Assembly: GCF_014495685.1 (NCBI RefSeq)
Contig: NZ_JACTVI010000008.1
Coordinates: 1-64,000, forward strand
DNA: 64,000 nt
Origin: Streptomyces sp. TRM68367
Lineage (GTDB): Bacteria; Actinomycetota; Actinomycetes; Streptomycetales; Streptomycetaceae
Direction of reading: 5' to 3'
Shown: one piece after another, positions 14,295 to 21,733 of the stretch
How the letters are laid out: each line of letters begins with the position of its first letter
Numbering within the stretch: position 1 is the first letter of the stretch
Position numbers and translations under genes: made by a program
The notes under the pieces: model-generated
Databases searched by the model: none
The model's input: only the letters and a program-made list of their open reading frames with translations
Told to the model about the DNA's origin: nothing

Positions 14295-15437
14295 TCAGGG
14301 TTTCTTGCGCGCGGTGACGTTGATGCTCACGGCGGTGCGTCGCTCGTGGTCGAGGCGCACGGGTACGGGTAGGCCGGCCGCCGTGAGCTGGGCCTTCATG
14401 ACCGTCGTGTCGGGTGTCATCGGTACTGGCAGCCCGGCCTGCTTGAAGAGCGCGACCATGGCGTCCACGTCGTCGACCTTGGTCGGGTTGCCGCCGCTCC
14501 ACGACAGCTCGTTGTCGCCGTACACGCCCGCCTCGGAGCCGTCGAGCTTGGCGCGCAGCACCTTCAGACGGTCCTTGAGCGGCTTGATCTGCTCGGTCAC
14601 CTCGACGTACTCGGCCAGTGCCCGCTCCCGCTCGGCGTCGTCGTGGATGAGCATGCTCTGCGGGCGGTGCCCGGCGATGGCCGGGCCCCAGCAGGCCGTC
14701 TTGAAGGGGCAGTTGTCGCAGATCGCGGACAGACCCGGTCCGGGAAAGGTGCGTGGCAGGTCCTCTGGCGTCTCGGCGGCGCGCACCTGCTCGACCCACC
14801 AGCGCGCTCCCTGCGCCCGCTCGGCGTGGAAGGGCATCTCCTGGACGTGGTCCTCGCCCGAGTCGCGGTTGAGGAACCGGAAGCGGATGCGGCCGACGGG
14901 CAGCGGGCCGAGACGGGCGAGCTGCCGCTGACCGTCGATGTCGGCGAAGCCTTCGGTGCGCAGCAAGTCTGCGTAGAGCAGGACTTGGCGTAGTTCGGCG
15001 TCACTGGCCCCGTACCGCAGGATGTTGTCCCACTGGAAGGTGCTCTTGGTCTTGATGTCCTCCACGGTCAGTTCCTCGGCCGGGAGGCTCGGGCGCAGCC
15101 GTTTCGGCAGCCGGGAGGCGGTGCGGCCGTCGAGCTGGACGGCGTCGATGTGGCCTCGGATGGTGTCGTCCTCGACACGGCGCTCAATGATCCAGCCGTA
15201 CTCGTTGCGGACTGCGTCGAGCGCGCCTTCGTGCAGCCAGGTGCCGAGGATCGCTTTGCGCTTCTCGCCGCCGTCGGTGGGGGTGCGGCCGTGCAGGAGG
15301 TATCCGGCGCGTCGCGCACACACGGTGTCACTCGCGCCGATCTTGGTTTGCAAAGAGCGGGGACGGCGTGCGTCCGCCGCGTGAGCGGCAGGCCACAGGC
15401 TGACGGGCCGCTCAGACGCGATGGCCATGGTGGTCAC
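14295..15437 (-). CDS. PD-(D/E)XK nuclease with Fe-S cluster cysteines (Cas4/RecB-type)
   Basis: 380 residues. GTG 15437 is placed 6 nt after the CCTCTTGGAGA leader; ATG 15428 is an alternative. Nuclease motifs: His69 (GTWLHEG), Asp98 (RGHIDAV), and EDIKTK with Asp127 and Lys129. Four cysteines fit a 4Fe-4S cluster: Cys40 (SDTVCARRAGYLL), then Cys240, Cys243 and Cys249 (CDNCPFKTAC), as in Cas4, AddB and Dna2. The C-terminal 130 residues include a coiled coil. It would resect double-stranded DNA ends, giving single strands to the RecT encoded just upstream. Confidence 0.85.
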   Translation of the reverse strand: MTTMAIASERPVSLWPAAHAADARRPRSLQTKIGASDTVCARRAGYLLHGRTPTDGGEKRKAILGTWLHEGALDAVRNEYGWIIERRVEDDTIRGHIDAVQLDGRTASRLPKRLRPSLPAEELTVEDIKTKSTFQWDNILRYGASDAELRQVLLYADLLRTEGFADIDGQRQLARLGPLPVGRIRFRFLNRDSGEDHVQEMPFHAERAQGARWWVEQVRAAETPEDLPRTFPGPGLSAICDNCPFKTACWGPAIAGHRPQSMLIHDDAERERALAEYVEVTEQIKPLKDRLKVLRAKLDGSEAGVYGDNELSWSGGNPTKVDDVDAMVALFKQAGLPVPMTPDTTVMKAQLTAAGLPVPVRLDHERRTAVSINVTARKKP

Positions 15438-15462
15438 GATGGTCTCCAAGAGGCTAGGGGGA

Positions 15463-15487
15463 TGCCGCCCGCCGACCGCGGGCGGCA
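15463..15487 (-). terminator. GC-rich intergenic hairpin
   Basis: 10-bp stem TGCCGCCCGC (15463-15472) with 15478-15487, 5-nt loop, between recT and the nuclease gene and directly before the CCTCTTGGAGA leader. No U-tract. Confidence 0.5.
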
Positions 15488-15502
15488 GGGTGGGGGCAGT
15501 GG

Positions 15503-16492
15503 TCAGGAGGCGGCGCGGCGGGACGCGGTGGCCCGCTTGCGCGGGGCGCGCTTCGCCGCGGCCGGCGCCTCCTCGGAGTCCGGGCCGGAGCCCTGCTGCG
15601 GCGCCGGGGCCTCCTTCTTCGCGGGACGTGCCCGCTTCCTCGGCGCGGCTTTCGCCGCACTCGTGTCCTGGTCGCTGGCCCCGGAGTCGCCGCCGGGCTC
15701 GTCCCTCGCGCCGTCGCTTGCGCCATTGCCCGCTTCAAGCCCGGCTGCCGCACGCAGGCGCCGGGTCGCTTCCTCCGCCTCACGGACGACGCCTTCGGCG
15801 TCGGCCCGCTCCATCTCCTCGTCCACGTACACGCCGGACAGGTCCTGCGGCGCGGCCATGCGCAGCGCGCCAGCCTCGGCGCACTTGCGGAGCATGTGGG
15901 CGGGCATCTGCTGCCACATCTTCGCCACGACATACGCACCGCTCTTGCGGTCGTAGTACGTCGGGGCGAACTCGTCCCAGCGCGCGATGAACGGGAAACG
16001 CGCGGTGCCGCGCAGGACGGTGACCTTGACCGCGGCCGGGTAGGCCTTCGACAGCCAGACGTCGTGGGCGTTGCCCTCGGAGTCGTAGTAGACGGTGTCC
16101 TCGTAGGAGATGGGCTCCCCGGCCTTCGCCGCCGCCCGGTGGGCAACGGTGCGGAAGCCGTCGATCCCGGTCTGGATCGTCCACGTCTTCTCGGGCTCGT
16201 CAGGGTTGTCGGCCGCCTTCCAGTTGGTGCGGCCGATCATGTAGATCTGACGCGCGAACGGATCAAGGCCGGTCCGGACGCAGTAGTGGAAGAACATGGC
16301 CAGATGGCCGCGCGGGGCGCCAGCCAGGCCAGGGCTGATCAGGGCCAGCGTCGAGAGCTGCTTGTGGTCGAACTCGTCCTGATCGGCGCGCAGGACGATG
16401 GCGCTCGCCGGGACGGACGGGCTGGCCGCCTGGGCCGCTTCGACCACCGTGCCCTCCAGGGCAGCGGGCTCGGCGGATGGTTCATCGGTCAC
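15503..16492 (-). CDS. recT: RecT-family single-strand annealing protein
   Basis: 329 residues from GTG 16492 behind GGAGA. The RecT core is at residues 40-225: KQLSTLALISPGLAGAPRGHLAMFFHYCVRTGLDPFARQIYMI, WTIQTGIDGFRTVAHRA, YVVAKMWQQMPAHMLRKCAEAGALRMAAPQDL. This family anneals complementary single strands and promotes strand exchange in phage recombination. The C-terminal 90 residues are an Ala/Lys/Arg/Pro-rich low-complexity tail (APRKRARPAKK twice in similar form), reminiscent of histone H1 tails and probably binding DNA. It pairs with the downstream Cas4-type nuclease as an exonuclease/annealase system. Confidence 0.9.
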   Translation of the reverse strand: MTDEPSAEPAALEGTVVEAAQAASPSVPASAIVLRADQDEFDHKQLSTLALISPGLAGAPRGHLAMFFHYCVRTGLDPFARQIYMIGRTNWKAADNPDEPEKTWTIQTGIDGFRTVAHRAAAKAGEPISYEDTVYYDSEGNAHDVWLSKAYPAAVKVTVLRGTARFPFIARWDEFAPTYYDRKSGAYVVAKMWQQMPAHMLRKCAEAGALRMAAPQDLSGVYVDEEMERADAEGVVREAEEATRRLRAAAGLEAGNGASDGARDEPGGDSGASDQDTSAAKAAPRKRARPAKKEAPAPQQGSGPDSEEAPAAAKRAPRKRATASRRAAS

Positions 16493-16507
16493 GATCTCTC
16501 CAAGAGG

Positions 16508-16888
16508 TCAGTCGGTCCGCAGGCTGCGGACCTCGAAGGCGCCAGCCCATTCGGGGTGGCGCTCGATGAGGAGCCGGACGTACCGGCTGCGGAAGTTGTT
16601 GTTGAGGCGGAACTCGTCGCCTTCGGTGGCCGTGGCGTAACGCCAGCGCAGCACCTCGAAGAGCATCCCGATGCCGACGCGGGTGGCGCCGCGCCTGAGG
16701 TAGTTGGCCGTCAGACTCTCCAGCGCGCGCAACACCCAGGGGTTGAGCCGGTGGAACGCCTCGAACTGCGCCTGGATCGTGGCCGCCTGGCCGTCGGGCT
16801 GCCGCACTGTGTGGATCACCAGGCCAGGTATCTCGTCCTGGACGCCTTCCATGCCCCACCACCTCAAGAACGACTCGAAATGTGTCAC
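16508..16888 (-). CDS. Hypothetical recombination-module protein
   Basis: 126 residues from GTG 16888. Compact alpha-rich protein: FEAFHRLNPWVLRALESLTANYLRRGATRVGIGMLFEVLRWRYATATEGDEFRLNNNFRSRYVRLLI. I recall similar small proteins next to nuclease genes in actinophages, but their function is not established. The GTG coincides with the repeated GATAGGTGACAC element and has no ordinary ribosome binding site, as for the gene starting at 8087. It begins the recT/nuclease block. Confidence 0.7.
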   Translation of the reverse strand: MTHFESFLRWWGMEGVQDEIPGLVIHTVRQPDGQAATIQAQFEAFHRLNPWVLRALESLTANYLRRGATRVGIGMLFEVLRWRYATATEGDEFRLNNNFRSRYVRLLIERHPEWAGAFEVRSLRTD

Positions 16889-16895
16889 CTATCTT
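16878..16895 (-). promoter_or_regulatory. Repeated GATAGGTGACAC element, copy 3
   Basis: Minus-strand CCTCAAGATAGGTGACAC, overlapping the start of the gene at 16888. It is identical over AAGATAGGTGACAC to the copy at 8078-8101. Confidence 0.5.
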
Positions 16896-16951
16896 GAGGG
16901 ATGGACCGCCAAGTGATCAACCCCAGTTACAGCAGGCCCGACTTCACGCCG

Positions 16952-17164
16952 TCACGGTCGCGCCTCAGCGACACCCTCGGCCAGATCCTCCATACGCGCC
17001 TCCCGCTCCTCGTTGGTGCGGGAGACGTCCGCGAGCATGCGGACTGCGAGATTGGAGTTCGGATTCTCCAGTACGTAGCGCGACAGAGCGACTTCGAAGA
17101 GCAGAATCTCCGACGCCTCCATGACGGCGACGCCGCCACCGACGGGCGCATGCACAAGCTGCAC
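16952..17164 (-). CDS. Small early protein, first gene of the early transcript
   Basis: 70 residues from GTG 17164, which has an excellent AAAGGAGGT ribosome binding site 5 nt upstream and a TAAGAT promoter 47 nt upstream. The sequence is helical (EILLFEVALSRYVLENPNSNLAVRMLADVSRTNEEREARMEDLAEG). Size and position immediately after an early promoter suggest a regulator (Cro-like or antirepressor-like), but no HTH is obvious. Longer starts at 17191 are possible but lack a comparable ribosome binding site. Confidence 0.6.
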   Translation of the reverse strand: MQLVHAPVGGGVAVMEASEILLFEVALSRYVLENPNSNLAVRMLADVSRTNEEREARMEDLAEGVAEARP

Positions 17165-17203
17165 GCTTACCTCCTTTGCGAATGGCCCCATTTCGAGGGG
17201 ATG

Positions 17204-17238
17204 TATTCATATCTTATTCGCATTCGGGCTCTATGTAC
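17204..17238 (-). promoter_or_regulatory. Early promoter with TAAGAT -10
   Basis: Minus strand GCGAATAAGATATGAATA (17204-17221), nearly identical to 13233-13250; -10 TAAGAT at 17211-17216. The -35 at the 16-nt spacing is poor (GTACAT, 17233-17238), so it may need an activator. A GCAGGTCAG repeat lies just upstream (17248-17256). Confidence 0.65.
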
Positions 17239-17252
17239 AGTGTTTGCGCAGG

Positions 17253-17822
17253 TCAGAGGCCCTTTCGCGCGTACCGCCCCCGCGCCAGGACCTTCGATCC
17301 CGGGCCGTCGTAGGTGCCCTCTCGCAGAGCAGCCGCCACCTGGTCGTCGACGTCCCAGGCCAGGCTGCGCGCTCTGGCGCGCAGCTCGGGCACCGCACCG
17401 AGCACCGTGTCCAGGAGCCATAGCATCGACCCGGACAACAGCCAGTCCTCCTCTGGGAAGTTGCCCGCAGCGATACGCGTCGCCAGAGTGCCCTGGGACG
17501 GCAGGTGGAACAGCTCGATGATCTCCTGCTGGCCGACGATCGGGGGCAGCTGGTCCCGAGTATCGGCTTCCCAGCCCTCGCCCTGTTCCGCGATGAGCCG
17601 TTCCTTGTAGCGGACGTCCAGCAACTTCGGCCGGGGCGTCGTGCGCCCGAAGCGGCATGCGAACCCCAGCGGCCAGTAGCGCACCCCCGAGACGACGATG
17701 GCGGTCACCGGGTCCAGGACGCCGCGGCTGGGGTGCAGCCACTGCGACACCATCTGCGCCTCGACCCCATACAGGGCAGCGAATTCCTGGTGTCCCACCA
17801 GATACGGCTTTGGCAGATCCAT
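17253..17822 (-). CDS. Tandem HTH regulator-like protein
   Basis: 189 residues from ATG 17822 with GGAGG 7 nt upstream. Two similar HTH-like units are visible: residues 4-50 (PYLVGHQEFAALYGVEAQMVSQWLHPSRGVLDP...RYWPLGFACRFG) and residues 85-125 (PPIVGQQEIIELFHLPSQGTLATRIAAGNFPEEDWLLSGSMLWLLDTV). Both have the 'vG..Ei...f.v......W......fP......g..W' pattern of small wHTH/MerR-like domains. A Cys-free helical tail follows. It probably controls the adjacent early promoter. It sits at the border between the lysis and early modules. Confidence 0.7.
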   Translation of the reverse strand: MDLPKPYLVGHQEFAALYGVEAQMVSQWLHPSRGVLDPVTAIVVSGVRYWPLGFACRFGRTTPRPKLLDVRYKERLIAEQGEGWEADTRDQLPPIVGQQEIIELFHLPSQGTLATRIAAGNFPEEDWLLSGSMLWLLDTVLGAVPELRARARSLAWDVDDQVAAALREGTYDGPGSKVLARGRYARKGL

Positions 17823-17925
17823 CGCCCCGTCCTCCGCTGTTTCCTTGCGCGCGCCGACGCAAGAGGGTAGCCACACCGCACCGCCGGCCGCCGCGAGGGG
17901 CGCTGTTATCGTAGGTAGCGGTCTT

Positions 17926-17965
17926 TCTCCAAGAGGGCCAACTGGCCCCCGCTCTGGCGGGGGCC
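17926..17965 (-). other. Orphan CCTCTTGGAGA leader with hairpin
   Basis: The shared leader (17926-17936) and a 9-bp hairpin (17944-17952/17957-17965) occur here as before other early genes, but no start codon follows in range; the next gene starts at 17822 with its own ribosome binding site. A gene may have been lost, or the cassette works as an RNA element by itself. Confidence 0.4.
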
Positions 17966-17988
17966 ATCTCTTTGCCCGCGCTCTCCAG

Positions 17989-18447
17989 CTACGCGGGCTT
18001 CGTCGACCCTTGGCCAGGCGCGGCCCGCTCAACGAGCGTTGGGCGGTCCGTCTCCCGGTGACTGCGGACCTGCCGGGTGAAACACAAGGCGTGCACGCTC
18101 TTCCCCGTGACCTTCCGGAACGTGGCCGCCACTTCGTCGGCGCGCAGCCTCCGGCCGCCGATGGTGAACACCGGTCCGCTCTGCCTGGTACCGATCAGCT
18201 CATCCAGCTGGGTCGCCGTGGCCGAGGTGACGTCGGCCTCGAATACTCCGCCTTCCTTGGTCTCGCGGAGCACGACCACGCGGTCCGTGAGTTCTACGTC
18301 CGGCACGTCCAGGGCGACGGCTTCGCTGAGCCGCACGTCCGACTCGCGCAGCAGTTGCCAGACCGTGCGGATGGCGAGCGGGACCGACGGTTCCGCGAGC
18401 GCGGTGTCCACCTCCAAGTCGGTCACGAGCAGGTGCGTCGTATCCAT
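17989..18447 (-). CDS. Short tyrosine-recombinase-like protein without catalytic residues
   Basis: 152 residues from ATG 18447. Residues 30-140 resemble the catalytic domain of phage integrases: IRTVWQLLRESDVRLSEAVALDVPDVELTDRVVVLRETKEGG, then GPVFTIGGRRLRADEVAATFRKVTGKSVHALCFTRQV. The box I Arg may be kept (DVRLSEA), but the HxxR box reads HALC, and no nucleophilic Tyr region follows. It therefore cannot be a normal recombinase. It may be an inactivated integrase, a recombination modulator or a DNA-binding structural protein. It lies immediately upstream of the early module and downstream of the lysis genes. Confidence 0.5.
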   Translation of the reverse strand: MDTTHLLVTDLEVDTALAEPSVPLAIRTVWQLLRESDVRLSEAVALDVPDVELTDRVVVLRETKEGGVFEADVTSATATQLDELIGTRQSGPVFTIGGRRLRADEVAATFRKVTGKSVHALCFTRQVRSHRETDRPTLVERAAPGQGSTKPA

Positions 18448-18536
18448 GAAGACCCCCAGGTCACGGGTAGAAGCGAGTGATGCTCCGACGCTAGGTGCGG
18501 TGTCGGACACCACCGCTGTGACGGGGGACTGCTGCC

Positions 18537-18782
18537 TCAGCCCCGGAGCACGCCGAGTACCGTCACCGCCACCGCCGTCACGGAGGCTAGGACGGTGATG
18601 GTCGGCAGCGGCCACCTCCCTTTCTCCAGGGAGGCCACCCGTTGCTCCAAGTCCTCAACGGCCTTGTCCGTCTGGTCACTGCGCTGCACGAGCAGCGCCA
18701 GCTGCCCGTCGATGCGGGCAAGGCCGACTTCCAAGGCGCTGCGCAGCTCGGCGAGAGCCAGCGCGATCTCTCCCTCGGGCAC
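18537..18782 (-). CDS. Small coiled-coil/single-span membrane protein, holin-like (XhlA type)
   Basis: 81 residues. An N-terminal coiled coil (IALALAELRSALEVGLARIDGQLALLVQRSDQTDKAVEDLEQRVASLEKG) is followed by one C-terminal transmembrane helix (TITVLASVTAVAVTVLGVL). This is the layout of XhlA-type haemolysin/holin-associated proteins. It follows the endolysin gene directly and is presumed to act in host lysis, as a holin partner or regulator. Confidence 0.7.
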   Translation of the reverse strand: MPEGEIALALAELRSALEVGLARIDGQLALLVQRSDQTDKAVEDLEQRVASLEKGRWPLPTITVLASVTAVAVTVLGVLRG

Positions 18783-18808
18783 TGGTGCCTCCTCGTCTCT
18801 GCTGCGCG

Positions 18809-20020
18809 TCAGTACTTGGGGGTGGCCGGGTCATGCTTGCTCGACAGCCAGGACGCCGTGCCGGCGCGTCCGAGGACCGTGCCGAGCGTGGACTTCAGCG
18901 CCGACAGGCCCGCGGGTATCGCGGCCACGGCTGCGGCCTGCCACGCGGAGAGCGACACCAGATCGGTGGTGCTGGAGGCAGCCATCAGGCCCAGGACCGA
19001 CTGAACGTAGGTGGCGATGGTCCGCTCCGCTATGTCAGCGAGGGCCTGCGGCATGGGGTCGTGCACCTGTTCCGGGGCGGTGGGCGTCATGTCGGTAGTG
19101 CCGGCTGCGCGCGGCACGCGCAGCGCCGCCCACGTCTGCGGGCCGGGGATGCCGTCGGCTGCGGCACCGTGGTGCCCGCGCTTGATCTGGTAGGCGGCGT
19201 ACGAACGGCGGTGCGCGTCGTTCCACACCGGGCCGGGCGTGGTGTCGTAGGAGTCGCAGCCCTCCGCGATCAGCCGCTTCGCCATCGCCTCGATCACCGG
19301 TGACGACCGGCCGTCGCGGAAGAAGTCCCTGCCGGGGTACGCGGCGTACTTCGGGACCGGCTTCGGCCTGGGCTTCGGCTTCGGCTTGGGGGTGGGCTTC
19401 GGCCTGGGCTTGTCCGGCGTCTCGCCGTCGTCCTCGAGGTAGCGGGCGACGCGGGCGCGGAAGTCGTCCATGTCGATGCCGCCCGGATCCGGCTTTCCGG
19501 GCTGCCACTCCTTGTGACCGATGACGCTGTGCTCGTTCCAGCCGTGAGCCCGGCAAACGGCCGCGGCAGCGCGGGCCATCGCGTCCAGCTGTGCGGAAGG
19601 CCACGTCTGGCTGCCGGTGTTGATGCACTCGAAGCCGTAGAAGTGCCGGTTGCCGTCGGTGTCGGCCTCGTTGTCCCGCGGGAGGGCCTTCTTCTCCGCG
19701 ATGACGGCGAGCAGGACATCGGTGTCGCCCATGCCGGCGTGGTTGGTCCGGCCGTAACCGACCAGGTGGATCGTCCCGGAGCGGTCGATCACCCCGTGGC
19801 ACAACGGCCCGGGGAGGTCCTGGTAGCCGACGCGGCACAGCTCCACCATGTCGGCCTCGGACGAGTACGGGCCGGTGTGGTGGATCATCACCCCGTTCAC
19901 GGGGCCCCAGTTGCCGTGGGTGTTTCGGTTGTGGGTGCGCCACTTGCCGTGCTCGACGACGCCGAGGCCCGCGTGCTTCAGCACGGACAGAAACTTGTCC
20001 GCGCTCAACGGAGTTGCCAC
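18809..20020 (-). CDS. Endolysin: amidase, peptidoglycan-binding and fused holin-like domains
   Basis: 403 residues from GTG 20020 with GGGGAGAAGG upstream. Residues 30-185 are an Amidase_2 N-acetylmuramoyl-L-alanine amidase (VMIHHTGPYSS; CHGVIDRSGTIHLVGYGRTNHAG; VIGHKEWQPGKPDPG with the zinc His). A Lys-Pro repeat linker follows (residues 205-228). Then comes a PG_binding_1-like module (PVIEAMAKRLIAEGCDSY; YAAYQIKRGHHGAAADGIPGPQTW). The last 70 residues (TYVQSVLGLMAASSTTDL ... AAVAAIPAGLSALKSTLG) look like an r1t-type holin with two hydrophobic segments. A lysin covalently joined to a holin is unusual. Confidence 0.85.
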   Translation of the reverse strand: MATPLSADKFLSVLKHAGLGVVEHGKWRTHNRNTHGNWGPVNGVMIHHTGPYSSEADMVELCRVGYQDLPGPLCHGVIDRSGTIHLVGYGRTNHAGMGDTDVLLAVIAEKKALPRDNEADTDGNRHFYGFECINTGSQTWPSAQLDAMARAAAAVCRAHGWNEHSVIGHKEWQPGKPDPGGIDMDDFRARVARYLEDDGETPDKPRPKPTPKPKPKPRPKPVPKYAAYPGRDFFRDGRSSPVIEAMAKRLIAEGCDSYDTTPGPVWNDAHRRSYAAYQIKRGHHGAAADGIPGPQTWAALRVPRAAGTTDMTPTAPEQVHDPMPQALADIAERTIATYVQSVLGLMAASSTTDLVSLSAWQAAAVAAIPAGLSALKSTLGTVLGRAGTASWLSSKHDPATPKY

Positions 20021-20185
20021 GCTCGCTTCGCCTTCTCCCCTGCGCCGTATGGCAGTCGGCCGGGCCCTGCTGATGCGGGCCGGTCCCTCGGGAGTTGGCT
20101 GCGAAGCATGGGTGGAGGGTCACCCGGTTGTCATGCTACCCAGCGGCATCGACCCTGCGTGCCGGGTAAGGCGGTTGGGCGGCCT

Positions 20186-20623
20186 CTACTCGTCGTCGCT
20201 GTCGGTGCGACACGAGGCGCTGTCCAGGCTGAGCCAGGTGGCTTTCACGCTGCCGCCGTCCTGAACCCGCAAGGTCACCTGGCCCTTGGGATCGATGTCG
20301 AGATGGAGTTCACGGCGTGCCGCATCGGAGGCGACGGGGACCGTGCGGGACACGGTGGGCCAGAAGCCCTCCGGCAGGAGGGCGACGACAGCTTGGTCTA
20401 CGGCCCGGCCTTCCGGCAGGCCGATCCGGCCGCTGAACTCCAGCGTGTTCCACGGGTTGGCGCGGATCTGCGGCGGCTGCGCCGTGTCGGGGACCGCCGT
20501 TTCTCCGGTGAGCGGCAGGCTGCGCCACGGCGGGTACGGTGCGCGCCGGGCCCGCTCCAAAACGGTGACGCGCCGTTCCAGAGCGGCCATGCGGCGCGCG
20601 AGTTCGGCGATGGTGTCCGGCAT
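20186..20623 (-). CDS. Phage minor structural protein with N-terminal coiled coil
   Basis: 145 residues; its ATG follows directly on the stop of the upstream tail gene. The first 28 residues are a coiled coil (IAELARRMAALERRVTVLERARR), the usual trimerising start of tail-fibre-like proteins. A beta-rich remainder (NTLEFSGRIGLPEGRAVDQAVVALLPEGFWPTVSRTVPVASD; LDIDPKGQVTLRVQDG) would form a small fibre head. As the last structural gene before the lysis module it is probably a receptor-binding or fibre-tip component. Confidence 0.65.
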   Translation of the reverse strand: MPDTIAELARRMAALERRVTVLERARRAPYPPWRSLPLTGETAVPDTAQPPQIRANPWNTLEFSGRIGLPEGRAVDQAVVALLPEGFWPTVSRTVPVASDAARRELHLDIDPKGQVTLRVQDGGSVKATWLSLDSASCRTDSDDE

Positions 20624-21733
20624 CTACACCGCCTCCGTCTCGTCGCCGCTCTCCTCCGGCTTGATCGTGCGCTCCAGCTTCAGCGTCACGCGCTCCGGGG
20701 TCTCCCCTTCACCGGGCCGTACGGTCCAGCCGACGATGCGGTTCCACCCTTCGTACGCGGTGTGCGGCTCGTGCAGCCGGATGCCAACGTCGTCGCCGAC
20801 GCGCAGCGCCTCGATGGGGGCCGCGGGGTGGTCGGTGATCTCCAGCTCGGTGAGCGTCGGCAGGATCTGCCGGGCCAGCCGTTCGCGGCGGGCGCGCTGC
20901 TTGATCTTGGTCTCGTCCTTCTCGCTGGTCTCCAGCTTGTGCTCCAGGCGCAGCCGCCCGTTGCGGACACCGTCGACCACGACCTTGCGCTTCGTGCCCT
21001 CTCCGGCGCCGAGGCCGATGACCCACTGGGCGTAGGAGTCGGCGTCCTTGATGACCTGGGGCTCGCCGACCACATTGGCACCAGTGGTGAACGTCAGGTC
21101 CTCGCGGCGTCTGCCCAGTCTGGGAGCGCCCAGGACGATGCGCCGCTGGGCGAGGCCTCCGACCCAGGTGACGGTCTCGGTCCATTCGAGGCCGTCATCG
21201 ATGTCGGCCATCTCGTCCACGATCTCCCCCAGGTTGCGGGGGTCGGACTTGGAGGTGGTGTAGGGGTCCTTTGCCGTGCCCACCTTCGCCGTCGACTTCG
21301 TGTCGTCCACGACGACCTGCAGGTCCCCGTCCGGCTGTTCTTGCGCGTACGCCCACACGTCGCGGATGACCTGGCATGGGTCGGCCTCGATGTACGGGCC
21401 GCGCCCGCCTAGGTTGCCGTGCAGGTCGAAGCGGCGGTGCAGGTAGCTTGTGAACCCGGATGCCTCGACGGGCAGTTTGGGGCCTTCCGGTTCGGCCCGC
21501 CACAGCAGCCCTCCCCACAGCAGCCTTGAGTTCCGCTCGACGAGGATCACGGTGTCCCCGGCGTCGTCGAGCATGTCGCTCATCCTGCGGCCGAAGGTGG
21601 GGTTCAGGGCCGCGCTGAGCGAGCCCGGTCCGGACTTCTCCGGCCCGAACTCGACTTCGGTCAGCGGCAGGTTCCAGTGCAGGACCTCGCCGGTGGCGGC
21701 TCGGGCGAGGATGTAGCGGTAGTCGGGCATCAC
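20624..21733 (-). CDS. Siphovirus minor tail protein (tail hub-like, Gp37-like)
   Basis: 369 residues; GTG 21733 overlaps the upstream stop (GTGA). The ATG at 21730 is an equal alternative. The sequence has the features of tail-associated hub proteins of actinophages: YRYILARAATGEVLHWNLPLTEVEFGPEKSGPGSLSAALNPTF at the start, the phrase VDEMADIDDGLEWTETV in the middle, and a beta-rich C-terminus (VGDDVGIRLHEP; RIVGWTVRPGEGETPERVTLKLERT). It follows the Dit-like and baseplate genes in standard order. It would sit at the tail tip. Confidence 0.75.
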   Translation of the reverse strand: MMPDYRYILARAATGEVLHWNLPLTEVEFGPEKSGPGSLSAALNPTFGRRMSDMLDDAGDTVILVERNSRLLWGGLLWRAEPEGPKLPVEASGFTSYLHRRFDLHGNLGGRGPYIEADPCQVIRDVWAYAQEQPDGDLQVVVDDTKSTAKVGTAKDPYTTSKSDPRNLGEIVDEMADIDDGLEWTETVTWVGGLAQRRIVLGAPRLGRRREDLTFTTGANVVGEPQVIKDADSYAQWVIGLGAGEGTKRKVVVDGVRNGRLRLEHKLETSEKDETKIKQRARRERLARQILPTLTELEITDHPAAPIEALRVGDDVGIRLHEPHTAYEGWNRIVGWTVRPGEGETPERVTLKLERTIKPEESGDETEAV

